Source: CAYUCY01 sp964443525
Lineage (GTDB): Bacteria > Pseudomonadota > Alphaproteobacteria > Caedimonadales > Caedimonadaceae
Reading direction: 5' to 3'
Assembly (NCBI GenBank): GCA_964443525.1
Contig: CAYUCY010000028.1
Span: 1 to 19,711 of the forward strand
Length of the DNA stretch: 19,711 nt
A program made the position numbers and the translations under genes. The notes under the pieces are model-generated. The model was not told the origin of the DNA, ran no database searches, and saw only the letters and a program-made list of their open reading frames with translations. Numbering within the stretch: the first letter of the stretch is position 1; each line of letters opens with the position of its first letter. Of this stretch, positions 7,797 through 16,006 are shown in pieces.

Positions 7797-8024
7797 TCAA
7801 GAGATGTGACCTTTTCTTAACCCAGAACGGATAAAAGGGCAAGAAAAAAGATTTCAAAGCTTTAAGTTTCGCAATATCTTGGCCTACTTCGGTAAAAGCC
7901 CTCCTGGGATAGAGAGAAAGAAAAAAAAGAGGCTGATGTGAAAAACTTTTGCTTTCAAGGTAATCTCGGGTTACTCTTAAGCTCATTCTTCTCGTATGAA
8001 TAAATGTGTTAAGAGACTGTAAAG
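7797..8024. other. Non-coding divergent spacer between tRNA-fMet and lepB
   Basis: This 228-base spacer must hold the tRNA promoter (leftward) and any lepB promoter (rightward). I see no strong sigma70 pair in either direction. An open frame read leftward from 7986 merges into the tRNA and is not a gene. An imperfect inverted repeat AAGGTAA/TTACTCTT with a one-base bulge lies at about 7957-7978. A purine-rich run is at about 7913-7933. No RNA gene or conserved riboswitch was recognised. Confidence 0.5.
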
Positions 8025-8831
8025 ATGAGCGATGTTAAAACCATGACAAAAGAAAATAAAACTCTGAAAGAACACACCAAAGAATTTATTCATGCCCTTG
8101 TCGTTGCCGGCTTTTTTGCTCTTCTGATTCGGACTTTCTTCTTCTCGCCTTTTGTTATTCCCTCAGGCTCCATGAAACCTAATTTGTTGATTGGAGATTT
8201 TTTGTTTGTCTCTAAGTATTCTTATGGAATCAGTAAGTATTCATTTCCTTTTGCACCACCCCTCTTTGACGGGAAGTTTTTTGATCATAATGCGGAGAGA
8301 GGAGACGTGATTGTCTTTCGTCCCGTCCACCGTCCCGATCAGGACTGGATCAAGCGCGTCGTAGGGCTTCCCGGAGACTCCATTCAAATGAAAAACGGGG
8401 TTCTCTACATCAACGGAAAAGAATGTCTCTTGGAAAAACAAGACACACCCTTTGTCGATCATCTGGAGCTTGAATACAGGGACGGAGCGGAGCGCAGAGT
8501 CTACTCTAAAGAAGGGGATGAGATCGACCAATACGTTCAAACACTTCCAAACGGTCTGAAACATACCATCATTAAAAAGAACCGTTTCGGTGAGGGGCCT
8601 CTCGATGATACGCCTCTTTATGCCGTACCCGAAGGCCATTACTTTGCGATGGGCGATAACAGAGACGGATCGGACGACAGCCGCAATATGAGAGCCCTCG
8701 GTTTCGTCCCCCACGAGCGCTTAATCGGTAAAGCTCAGTTCATTTTCTTTTCAACGTCCGCCCAATGGTGGGAGGTCTGGAAATGGCTGACAAGCATTCG
8801 CTTTAATCGCATTTTTACCTGGATTCGTTAG
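8025..8831 (+). CDS. lepB: Signal peptidase I
   Basis: Membrane-anchored serine/lysine peptidase that removes signal peptides from exported proteins on the periplasmic face. One N-terminal membrane helix (about 22-42) precedes IPSGSMKP with the nucleophile Ser49 and LLIGDFLFVSKY. The general base is Lys110 in DWIKRVVGLPGD, and box E is MGDNRDGSDDSR near 213-224. The 268 residues fit alphaproteobacterial LepB. ATG 8025 has only a weak AAAG upstream; ATG 8043 (six residues shorter) is a possible alternative. It is followed 5 bases later by rnc, beginning the conserved lepB-rnc-era-recO order. It would process the exported proteins at 7147-7599 and 16910-17884. Confidence 0.96.
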   Translation: MSDVKTMTKENKTLKEHTKEFIHALVVAGFFALLIRTFFFSPFVIPSGSMKPNLLIGDFLFVSKYSYGISKYSFPFAPPLFDGKFFDHNAERGDVIVFRPVHRPDQDWIKRVVGLPGDSIQMKNGVLYINGKECLLEKQDTPFVDHLELEYRDGAERRVYSKEGDEIDQYVQTLPNGLKHTIIKKNRFGEGPLDDTPLYAVPEGHYFAMGDNRDGSDDSRNMRALGFVPHERLIGKAQFIFFSTSAQWWEVWKWLTSIRFNRIFTWIR

Positions 8832-8836
8832 ACTCC

Positions 8837-9529
8837 ATGAAGAAGGGATATGCGGTGCTCTATGAGAAAATCGGATATACCTTTCAAGACGAATCTCTTC
8901 TCAAAGAGGCCCTGACCCATTCAAGCGTGGGCAAGTCCAAAACAAATTACGAACGTCTCGAGTTTCTGGGTGATCGGGTTTTAGGGTTGGTGGTAGCGCA
9001 CCTTCTCTTTGACAGGTACCCGGCTTTTACGGAAGGGGACCTCGCTCCACGTCATGCTCATTTGGTGAGCAAGCCTACGTTGGCTACGATTGCTCTTGCT
9101 CTTGAACTCCAAGAGTATATAGAGATGGCATCTTCCGAACGCAGATCAGGGGGGAGAACCAAGGTCTCCTTGCTGGGAGACGTGTGTGAGGCCTTGATTG
9201 CAGCCCTCTATTTGGACGGCGGCTTTGAAGCGGCCCGTACTTTTATTACCCGCTTTTGGGCGCGGGCCGTTGAAGAGGCGCAAGTGCTCTCAAAAGATCC
9301 TAAGTCCGAGCTTCAAGAACGTATTCAGGCCTTGGGAAAAGCCGCCCCGCAGTATGAAATTCTCACGAGAACGGGGCCCGATCATGCTCCCATTTTTACG
9401 GTCGAGGTTTTGATCGAGGGCTTCTTTCCAAGAGTTCGGGGAACGGGAGCATCAAGGCGCCTTGCAGAGCAAAATGCGGCGGAAAATTTACTTAAAATGA
9501 TTCGAGATCAGGATGATGCAAAAAAGTAA
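8837..9529 (+). CDS. rnc: Ribonuclease III
   Basis: Double-strand-specific endoribonuclease that matures rRNA precursors and trims structured mRNAs. The catalytic domain contains YERLEFLGDRVLGL (E39, E42, D46 by alignment with E. coli E38, E41, D45) and LLGDVCEALIAALYLDGG (D115, E118), all metal-binding residues present. A double-stranded RNA-binding domain spans about 153-223, with the usual GASRRLAEQNAAENLL helix. The length of 230 is typical. It starts 5 bases after the lepB stop without a strong Shine-Dalgarno, and its last codons overlap the start of era, pointing to coupled translation within the lepB-rnc-era-recO operon. Confidence 0.96.
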   Translation: MKKGYAVLYEKIGYTFQDESLLKEALTHSSVGKSKTNYERLEFLGDRVLGLVVAHLLFDRYPAFTEGDLAPRHAHLVSKPTLATIALALELQEYIEMASSERRSGGRTKVSLLGDVCEALIAALYLDGGFEAARTFITRFWARAVEEAQVLSKDPKSELQERIQALGKAAPQYEILTRTGPDHAPIFTVEVLIEGFFPRVRGTGASRRLAEQNAAENLLKMIRDQDDAKK

Positions 9530-10436
9530 GACGCTTCAACAACCATCCAAGTGCGGCTTTGCAGCTGTCATCGGAGCGCCTAATGCGGGCAAGTCGACCC
9601 TTATAAACAGATTGGTGGGCGCAAAAGTATCCATCGTCTCCCGCAAGGTCCAAACCACAAGAAGGCGGGTCATTGGTGTTACTTTGAAGGGCGCGACACA
9701 AATTATTCTGGTGGACACTCCCGGCATTTTTAACCCTCAAAAGAGGATCGAACGCGCGATGGTCCAGGTGGCTTGGCAGGCGATTCAGGATGTAGAAGTT
9801 ATTTGTCTTTTGGTAGATCTCGAAAAAACACGTCTTGAAGAGACAAAGGAAATTCTAGAGAAACTCCCCGAGGTCAAAAGCTTGTCCGTTTTTCTGGTCC
9901 TGAACAAAATTGATGCGGTACCGAAAGAAAAACTCCTCAAGGTCGCGAAAGAGTTGAACGAGGCCTATCCTTTTACGAAGACGTTTATGATTTCAGCTCT
10001 CCACGGTCAAGGAGTTGACGATTTAAGGGACGCCCTTGTCGAAGCCATGCCGGAAGGTTTGTGGCTCTACCCCGAGGATCAACTCTCTGATCTCTCAGAG
10101 AGATTGCTCGCGGCTGAAATCACGCGGGAGAAAGTTTATACTTTTTTGCATGACGAGCTCCCCTATGCCATTACCGTTGAGACGGAAAATTGGGAGGAAG
10201 CCAAGGGGAGCGGAATCAAGATATACCAGACCATCTATGTTCAACGGCCCGGACAGAAGTCTATCGTCCTTGGCGAGAAAGGCCAGATGATAAGACGTCT
10301 CGGAGAGGCTTCCCGGAAAGAATTATCCCAGCTCCTGGGCGTGCCCATTCACCTTTTTTTACATGTAAAAGTCAAGAAGAAGTGGGATGAAGATCCGCGG
10401 CATTTTCGAGAGATGGGCCTCGAGTTCGATGTCTAG
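9513..10436 (+). CDS. era: GTPase Era
   Basis: Essential GTPase that binds the 3' end of 16S rRNA during small-subunit assembly. GTPase motifs are all present: GAPNAGKS (21-28), TT at 48-49 in the switch I region, DTPG (68-71), NKID (131-134) and SAL (161-163). A C-terminal KH domain has GEKG (254-257) and ends with KVKKKWDED. The 307 residues are normal. The start overlaps the last 17 bases of rnc; ATG 9513 and ATG 9516 are adjacent and cannot be told apart, because the only upstream purine tract (CAGG) is very close. Pairing Era with RNase III joins rRNA cleavage and ribosome assembly. Confidence 0.96.
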   Translation: MMQKSKTLQQPSKCGFAAVIGAPNAGKSTLINRLVGAKVSIVSRKVQTTRRRVIGVTLKGATQIILVDTPGIFNPQKRIERAMVQVAWQAIQDVEVICLLVDLEKTRLEETKEILEKLPEVKSLSVFLVLNKIDAVPKEKLLKVAKELNEAYPFTKTFMISALHGQGVDDLRDALVEAMPEGLWLYPEDQLSDLSERLLAAEITREKVYTFLHDELPYAITVETENWEEAKGSGIKIYQTIYVQRPGQKSIVLGEKGQMIRRLGEASRKELSQLLGVPIHLFLHVKVKKKWDEDPRHFREMGLEFDV

Positions 10437-10462
10437 CTTTTTTAAAGGAGCATGAGGCGTTT

Positions 10463-11200
10463 ATGCGCTGGCAAGACGAAGGTATTGTTATCGCCGCCCA
10501 TAAACACGGAGAACGGGGTGCGATTCTCACTCTTCTTACCCGGGATCACGGTCGCCATAAAGGATATTGTACTCTCTCTCCAAAAACATCTTCTTCTTTT
10601 CAAGTAGGCACGCACGTGCAAGCTTTCTGGACTGCCCGGCTGCCCGAGCATTTGGGGACCTGGTCGATGGAAGTACTCCTAAGCCCGATGGCTCATGTTT
10701 TAGGAGATTCTTTAAAGTTAGGGGCGCTAACGTCGGCGTGCGGGCTTTTGGAGGCTCTCCTGGCGGAAAGAGAGCCTCATGAAGCTCTCTTTGAAAGTCT
10801 CGTCACCCTGATCAAGATGTTTCAAGCGCCCTGCTGGAAGAGAGCTTACTGTGCTTTTGAAGAAACACTTCTGCGGGAGGGAGGGGTTCGCCTGCAGTTT
10901 GATGCATGTACCTTGACGGGGGCCCGTGAAAACCTGAAATACGTCTCCCCCAGGACGGGGCGGGCCGTAACTGCTGAAGCAGGAGAGCCCTACAAAGATA
11001 AACTCCTCCCCTTGCCTTTCTTTTTAAAACAAGGGCAAGAGAAAGAAATTTCTCTCTCGGATTTTAAAGAGGCTTTGGATCTCTACAACTACTTTTTTGA
11101 AAGATACCTCTTGAGTGTTCACCATCTTGCCATGCCTCTCTCAAGAGAACGATTAAAGGAGCTGATTGCGCGTCGCCTGCGGATTTCAAAGGCGTCATAG
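10463..11200 (+). CDS. recO: DNA repair protein RecO
   Basis: Recombination mediator that helps load RecA onto SSB-coated single-stranded DNA in the RecFOR pathway. The N-terminal OB-fold begins MRWQDEGIVIAAHKHGERGAILTLLT. The C-terminal helical domain includes FDACTLTGARENLKYVSPRTGRAV and the ending RERLKELIARRLR, both close to the alphaproteobacterial family pattern, which lacks the four-cysteine zinc motif of some RecO proteins. The length is 245. GAGG at 10454-10457 lies 5 bases before the ATG, and AAAGGAG lies further upstream at 10444-10450. The gap from era is 26 bases. The stop is 11 bases from the convergent atoE stop, with no obvious shared terminator. Confidence 0.94.
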   Translation: MRWQDEGIVIAAHKHGERGAILTLLTRDHGRHKGYCTLSPKTSSSFQVGTHVQAFWTARLPEHLGTWSMEVLLSPMAHVLGDSLKLGALTSACGLLEALLAEREPHEALFESLVTLIKMFQAPCWKRAYCAFEETLLREGGVRLQFDACTLTGARENLKYVSPRTGRAVTAEAGEPYKDKLLPLPFFLKQGQEKEISLSDFKEALDLYNYFFERYLLSVHHLAMPLSRERLKELIARRLRISKAS

Positions 11201-11211
11201 GTGGCTTCTTT

Positions 11212-12534
11212 TTAAAAAATCATAAACATTACCGACAAGAAGGCGCCTGTGACAAGCAGGAGTGTCACGCAATAGCCCATAATGTCGCCCAAGGTAAGGC
11301 CCGCAATCGCAAGAATCGGCAATGCCCAAAAAGGCTGTAGAAGGTTTGTCCACGCATCTCCCCAAGCCACAGCCATGGCGGCCATGGATAAGTTGGCGCC
11401 CATTTCTTTGGCTGCTTGAATCACGACGGGGGATTGCACGGCCCATTGTCCGCCTCCTGAAGGGATGAAAAGATTAACGATGCCAGCACTCCAAAAGGTC
11501 AGGAGAGAAAAAGTCTTCGGCGTTGCAATGTCGATAAAAAAGTTTGAGATGACGTCTGCAAGCTTTGATGACGTCATCATTCCCATGATACCTGCATAAA
11601 AGGGAAACTGTAGCAGAATCGGTCCGACACTTTTAGCGGCCTCGCTAATGGCATTAATGAATGATCTTGGGTGGCCGTGCAAAATGATGGCCGAGAAGAT
11701 AAAGATGAAATTGATTGTGTTTAAGTCGAAATTGAATTTCTTTTCAAAGGCAAGAAAGCCGATATAGGAAACGCCCATGATGCCCGTAATAATCGAAAGA
11801 AGTTTGCTGTTTTCAAGCCTTTCAGCAGGCATCATCGGATGGGAGGAAAGCTCTTTGAGTATCTTTTTTTCATCTCGGATAGAAGTTGGTTTGTTTTCAC
11901 CTTCTCCGGATCGGCTCATCGCCCAATTCGTAAAGGGAATAAGGATAAAAAGGCCCAGGACGCTCAAAAGGTTAAAGGGTGAAAAGAGAGTCTGGCTTAC
12001 GGGAATAAGGCCTCCGATATAAGTTTCACTAAAGTTCCCCGGTGTTGCAATCAGAAGAGGGATCGAGCCTGAAAGCCCGCCGTGCCACACGATGAAGCCA
12101 CTATAGGCGGCTGCCACCAGGAGTCGAAAGTTTGCCGTCGGAACAGTTTTGATGATCTCGCGACACACAAGCCCGCCGATCACAAGGCCGAGGCCCCAAT
12201 TGAGAAATGATGCCGTTAGAGCCGCCAGGGTCACCACCACGACGGCCTGTCCCTGCGTTTTAACGGATTTTGAGATGGTTGAGAGAAGTCGACTCACAGG
12301 AGGGGCCAACGCTACGACGTAGCCCCCGATTAAAATCATAACCATTTGCAACGTGAACGGGATCAAGCTCCAAAATCCGTCCCCCCAATAAAGAACCATT
12401 TGCTTGGGCGTTGAGGTCGTCATCGTGATGCCCATAAAAAAGAGAGTAATTGTGATGAGAAGTGCGAGGAGAAAAGGATCCGGCGTATACCTACGCATTG
12501 CACGATCAAAAAAAGTAGTAGCTGCTCTGATCAT
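11212..12534 (-). CDS. atoE: Short-chain fatty acid transporter (AtoE family)
   Basis: Multi-helix inner-membrane protein of the SCFA_trans/AtoE family, linked to uptake of short-chain fatty acids such as acetoacetate or butyrate. Many hydrophobic helices span the 440 residues, the same length as E. coli AtoE. Family-like segments include TPDPFLLALLIT near the N-terminus, SFLNWGLGLVIGG, and FIPSGGGQWAVQSPVV near the C-terminus. The open frame reaches back to 12696, but that part overlaps the HAD gene and is basic and non-membrane. ATG 12534 has GGAG 7 bases upstream and fits the family start. An 88-base gap with a possible promoter separates it from the HAD gene, so it may be expressed separately from the glyQS run. 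No ato degradation genes are nearby. Confidence 0.9.
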   Translation of the reverse strand: MIRAATTFFDRAMRRYTPDPFLLALLITITLFFMGITMTTSTPKQMVLYWGDGFWSLIPFTLQMVMILIGGYVVALAPPVSRLLSTISKSVKTQGQAVVVVTLAALTASFLNWGLGLVIGGLVCREIIKTVPTANFRLLVAAAYSGFIVWHGGLSGSIPLLIATPGNFSETYIGGLIPVSQTLFSPFNLLSVLGLFILIPFTNWAMSRSGEGENKPTSIRDEKKILKELSSHPMMPAERLENSKLLSIITGIMGVSYIGFLAFEKKFNFDLNTINFIFIFSAIILHGHPRSFINAISEAAKSVGPILLQFPFYAGIMGMMTSSKLADVISNFFIDIATPKTFSLLTFWSAGIVNLFIPSGGGQWAVQSPVVIQAAKEMGANLSMAAMAVAWGDAWTNLLQPFWALPILAIAGLTLGDIMGYCVTLLLVTGAFLSVMFMIF

Positions 12535-12566
12535 TATGAATCTCCGTCTGATACCAAACCACCCGT

Positions 12567-12595
12567 ACTCTAGGCAATTTAAAATGTCTCGGCAA
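12567..12595 (-). promoter_or_regulatory. Possible sigma70-type promoter for atoE
   Basis: On the minus strand, TTGCCG (12595-12590, 4/6) and TAGAGT (12572-12567, 4/6) are exactly 17 bases apart, 33 to 60 bases before the atoE start. It lies in the only sizeable gap of the leftward run, which makes an internal promoter sensible. Consensus match by eye only. Confidence 0.3.
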
Positions 12596-12622
12596 GAGAA
12601 GAACTTTTTCAAGGCTCCTTTG

Positions 12623-13471
12623 TTAAAGCTCAAAGCCCGGCAGTAAATAAGTCGGGTAAATATCGAGCCTCTTACATTCGGCGTAAACAGCCTCAATTTT
12701 TGAACCTTCCAAAAGGCTCGTGAGACCTGTCAGAACAAGGGCCGAGTCAAGGCCCATAAGGTTGGCTCCCTTGATATCCGTCGTCAAAGAATCTCCGATC
12801 ACGAGGATATGGGCGGGGTCAACACCTTTCATGCGCGTAAAAAGCGTTTCATAAATCTGCGCGTAAGGCTTGCCCAAATAATAGACTTTCCCGCCTAGCG
12901 CTTCATATCGCTCCGCCAAAGCACCTGCGCAAAGAATCACCCGTCCCCCTGATACAATCGATACATCAGGGTTTACGCAAACCATTGGAAGCTTGAAATG
13001 TGCGGCTTCTTCCAGCAAATCCTCGTAGTCTTCGACGTGAAGATGTTCAGGCCCCGTATTTAAAATAAAATCCGCTTCCGCAAGGTCGCCGACCCGGGTT
13101 AACTTCAAGTCCTCCACGAGAGCCCGATGAAAGGAAGCTGTCAGCCCATAGGCCTTAAAGCCGAGCGATTGAGACCAAGGAGATGTGCGCTCTTTAAGCG
13201 TAAGATACGCGTCTTCCCCCGAGGTATGAATATCTTCGTATAGATCGCGAGGAAGGCCCAGGGCTTCCAGCTGTTGCTTTACCTGCTCGGCACGCCTGGG
13301 AGAGTTCGAGAGAAAAAAGATGCGCTTGCCCTCATCTCGAAGCGTGCAAAGAGCCTCTATCACCCCCTCGTAAAGAGCGGTTCCGTCGTGAATGACACCC
13401 CACAGGTCAACGATAAAAATCGTATAGCGATCCCGAATATCTTCAAGTCCTGAAAGGGGTTTCGGCATCAT
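12623..13471 (-). CDS. HAD-superfamily class IIA hydrolase (TIGR01459 type)
   Basis: NagD-like member of the haloacid dehalogenase superfamily, 282 residues, cytosolic. Motif I is DLWGVIHDG at 22-30: the nucleophile Asp22 is present but the second Asp of the usual DxD is Trp24. That matches what I recall of this alphaproteobacterial subfamily (DVWGVLHNG-type) and is not damage. Motif II is FLSNS (53-57), motif III GKP with Lys201, motif IV GDSLTTD (226-232). The class IIA cap lies between motifs II and III. The substrate is unknown; a phosphatase for a nucleotide or sugar phosphate is the family expectation, uncertain given Trp24. The start ATG 13471 overlaps the cdd stop (TGATG), so it is translated together with cytidine deaminase; ATG 13468 is possible too. 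Confidence 0.88.
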   Translation of the reverse strand: MMPKPLSGLEDIRDRYTIFIVDLWGVIHDGTALYEGVIEALCTLRDEGKRIFFLSNSPRRAEQVKQQLEALGLPRDLYEDIHTSGEDAYLTLKERTSPWSQSLGFKAYGLTASFHRALVEDLKLTRVGDLAEADFILNTGPEHLHVEDYEDLLEEAAHFKLPMVCVNPDVSIVSGGRVILCAGALAERYEALGGKVYYLGKPYAQIYETLFTRMKGVDPAHILVIGDSLTTDIKGANLMGLDSALVLTGLTSLLEGSKIEAVYAECKRLDIYPTYLLPGFEL

Positions 13472-13881
13472 CAGTCAACAATCTTAAACACACCCGGCAA
13501 GAGCTGATAAAGAGGGGTTTCAGTCAATCCACTCGAGGATTTATAAAGGATCGTCGAAGTTTCTCCAAACTCCGCTATTACTTGTCTGCAAGCACCACAC
13601 GGAGTACATTCACTCCCTAGATGGTTGGCCAAGGCAAGAGCGCGAATCCGCATCTTTGATCCCTCTTCAGAGACGGCTTTGAAGATCGCGGTTCTTTCGG
13701 CGCAAATGCAAAGACCGTAAGAAACATTTTCCACATTGCAGCCCGTAAAGATATTGCCCTCTTCCGTTAAAAGAGCGACCCCGACTTGAAATTTTGAATA
13801 AGGGGCGTAGCTTTTGGCCGTCATTTCCACTGCCTTTTCCATCAGTTCTTCTTTTAGTTCCTTCGGTAGAGAGTTTGTCAT
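13471..13881 (-). CDS. cdd: Cytidine deaminase
   Basis: Zinc enzyme converting cytidine and deoxycytidine to uridine and deoxyuridine in pyrimidine salvage. It is the short tetrameric type: 136 residues with YAPYSKFQVGVAL (25-37), the zinc/catalytic CAE at 60-62 and PCGACRQ with Cys95 and Cys98. All three zinc cysteines and the catalytic Glu62 are present. GGAGGAACCC-type purines (GAGGAACCC on the minus strand) lie just before the ATG at 13881, a good Shine-Dalgarno at about 5 bases. It follows the glyS stop by 11 bases and shares a stop/start overlap with the HAD gene, so the three are one transcript by spacing. Confidence 0.95.
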   Translation of the reverse strand: MTNSLPKELKEELMEKAVEMTAKSYAPYSKFQVGVALLTEEGNIFTGCNVENVSYGLCICAERTAIFKAVSEEGSKMRIRALALANHLGSECTPCGACRQVIAEFGETSTILYKSSSGLTETPLYQLLPGVFKIVD

Positions 13882-13892
13882 GGGTTCCTCCG

Positions 13893-15995
13893 TTATCTTT
13901 CTTCCACTTGTTTAAAATCTGCGACTTTTTCCAAAGTTGCTTTGATGAAAGCCAGCGTATTCAGACGGTTCAGTCTGAGTTTTGTATCTTCTGCGTTAAC
14001 GAGAACGTCCTCAAAATATTGATCGACAGCGGGCCTGAGGGAAGCCAGGATGTCCATGGCCATTTCAAATTGATGGTGGGCCAGAGCCGCCTCGATTTTT
14101 CCTTCTGTTTCCATTAAGGAGTCGTAAAGAACGCGCTCGGATTTTTCCTGCAATAGGGAAGGGTTAATTTGTCCCTCAAAAGAAACTTTATCCTTTTGTT
14201 CCTCGATTCGAACGATATTGCTTGCTCGTCTATAGGCGGCCAGCAAGTTTGAGCCGTCCGTTCCTTTGAGAAAATCCTGAAGGGAAGAAACGCGCTGCTT
14301 TAGGACGGCAACGGAATCCTGATGACCGACGGCAAAGGCCGCCGAAATATAATCATGCCGCAGCCCTTGATCTCTCCAGTAAACTTTGAGGCGATCGATC
14401 AGAAACTCTTCAAGCGCCTCCAGGGTTTCGGCCTTTGAAAGGGCTCTGTCTTGAGCTTTGAAAATATCTTCGTAAAGGTCATAAGCAGCCTCGAAAAGAG
14501 TCTTGGACTTCAGGCGACTTCGACCCTCCAGAATCCTCAGAACGCCCAAGGCGGAACGTCTAAGGGCAAAGGGATCCTTGGAGCCTGTCGGTTTGATACC
14601 GACCGCAAAAAAGCCCGTCAGCGTATCAACCCTATCAACAAGAGCCAAAAGCTGCCCTAAAGAGGAGGCTGGAATTGAGTCATTTTGCCCCTTGGGAGAG
14701 TAATGTTCTGAAATGGCTGCTGCAACTGTCGAGGATTTTCCTTCATGAAGGGCGTAATATCGTCCCATGACGCCTTGAAGCTCGGGGAATTCTCCGACCA
14801 TCTCTGTGACGAGATCAGATTTTACGATTCTTGCAGCTTCTTCCGCTTCCTTCACATCGATTTCAAAATAAGGCGCAAAGGTCCTCGCAAGCCTTTCAAG
14901 ACGACTGACTTTTTGAGAATAGGTTCCTAATTTCTCATGGAAAATAATGTCTTTTAATTTGATCCCGTGCTCTTCCAAAGTCTTCTTACGATCAAGGGCG
15001 TAAAAATACTGAGCATCACTGAGTCGTGCTCGTAGAACGCGTTCATTTCCTTGAACAATTTTTTCTCCTCCGTCTAGAGGAATTGTGTTGGCAACCACAA
15101 TAAAGGAAGGGGCGAGATTGCCCTTCGCGTCTTCAAGGGCGAAGTACCTTTGATGAATGCGCATGGAAGTGATCAACACTTCTCGAGGCAGGTTCATAAA
15201 TGCCCGGTCAATCGTGCCGAGGTAGGCTTGTGGCCATTCGACGAGCCCCGTCACCTCGTCCAAGAGCCCCGGGTCTTCGTGGACTTTAAGTCCCTTTTCA
15301 CCGGCCAGCTTTTGAACCTGACGACGAATTTCTTCCCGTCTTTCGGTTTGGTCGAGAATGACGTGAGCCTCGTGCAACTTCTGCCGATAATCGGCAAAGC
15401 TCTTTACGCGAATCAGACCCGAGCTTAAGAATCGATGGCCTTGCGTTTGATCTGAAAACGAGACTTTCGGTGTGTCTTCTTCTCCAAGACTCACTTTAAA
15501 AGAAAGAACCTCCCCTTCAAAAAGGCAGATCCCCGAATGAAGAGGGCGAACCCAGGTTCGGGTTCCTTTATTCCAGCGCATAGATTTGGGCCAAGGAAAG
15601 TCGAAGACAATGTCTCGAATGACCTGAGGAAGAAGAGTCTTTGTCGCTTGTCCCGGTTGATGAAGTGTTGCAAAGAAGAAGGTCCCTTTCGGCGTTTCTC
15701 TCCGTTCACACCGGTCAAGAGTGAGCCCCGTTGATTTTAGGAATCCTTCGATGGCTTGAGGGGCGGCATCCGTTCGAGGTCCTTTGCGTTCCTCAAAGCG
15801 ATCTTCCTGTGTGACAGGAAGGCCTTTTATAATGAGGCAAAGACGACGGGGCGTTACGTAAGCCCTTAAATCCTCTACTTCTAACGACAGTTTTGTAAGG
15901 TGTTCTTGAAAAAGGCACTTTAAATCTTCACATGCTTGCGCCTGCATTCGAGCGGGAATTTCTTCACCAAAAAATTCAAGAAGAAGTTCTGTCAT
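13893..15995 (-). CDS. glyS: Glycine-tRNA ligase beta subunit
   Basis: Beta subunit of bacterial heterotetrameric glycyl-tRNA synthetase. It binds tRNA(Gly), while the alpha subunit forms glycyl-adenylate. The 700 residues match the usual 690-710. The N-terminus LLLEFFGEEIPARMQ is the family signature. Other recognisable parts are FPWPKSMRWNKG, VTGLVEWP, LPREVLITSMRIHQRYFAL and DKVDTLTGFF-like RVDTLTGFFAVG with PTGSKDPFALRR. The C-terminal helical anticodon-binding region ends the protein. It lies 11 bases after the glyQ stop, as expected for subunits needed in equal amounts. The two-subunit form agrees with a bacterial, not archaeal-type, GlyRS. Confidence 0.97.
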   Translation of the reverse strand: MTELLLEFFGEEIPARMQAQACEDLKCLFQEHLTKLSLEVEDLRAYVTPRRLCLIIKGLPVTQEDRFEERKGPRTDAAPQAIEGFLKSTGLTLDRCERRETPKGTFFFATLHQPGQATKTLLPQVIRDIVFDFPWPKSMRWNKGTRTWVRPLHSGICLFEGEVLSFKVSLGEEDTPKVSFSDQTQGHRFLSSGLIRVKSFADYRQKLHEAHVILDQTERREEIRRQVQKLAGEKGLKVHEDPGLLDEVTGLVEWPQAYLGTIDRAFMNLPREVLITSMRIHQRYFALEDAKGNLAPSFIVVANTIPLDGGEKIVQGNERVLRARLSDAQYFYALDRKKTLEEHGIKLKDIIFHEKLGTYSQKVSRLERLARTFAPYFEIDVKEAEEAARIVKSDLVTEMVGEFPELQGVMGRYYALHEGKSSTVAAAISEHYSPKGQNDSIPASSLGQLLALVDRVDTLTGFFAVGIKPTGSKDPFALRRSALGVLRILEGRSRLKSKTLFEAAYDLYEDIFKAQDRALSKAETLEALEEFLIDRLKVYWRDQGLRHDYISAAFAVGHQDSVAVLKQRVSSLQDFLKGTDGSNLLAAYRRASNIVRIEEQKDKVSFEGQINPSLLQEKSERVLYDSLMETEGKIEAALAHHQFEMAMDILASLRPAVDQYFEDVLVNAEDTKLRLNRLNTLAFIKATLEKVADFKQVEER

Positions 15996-16006
15996 GGTCG
16001 TTTCTC

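Noticed and set aside
12535..12696. 54-residue N-terminal extension of the AtoE frame
   Set aside because: It overlaps the HAD gene, is basic and non-membrane, and ATG 12534 has a proper Shine-Dalgarno and gives the family's usual length.
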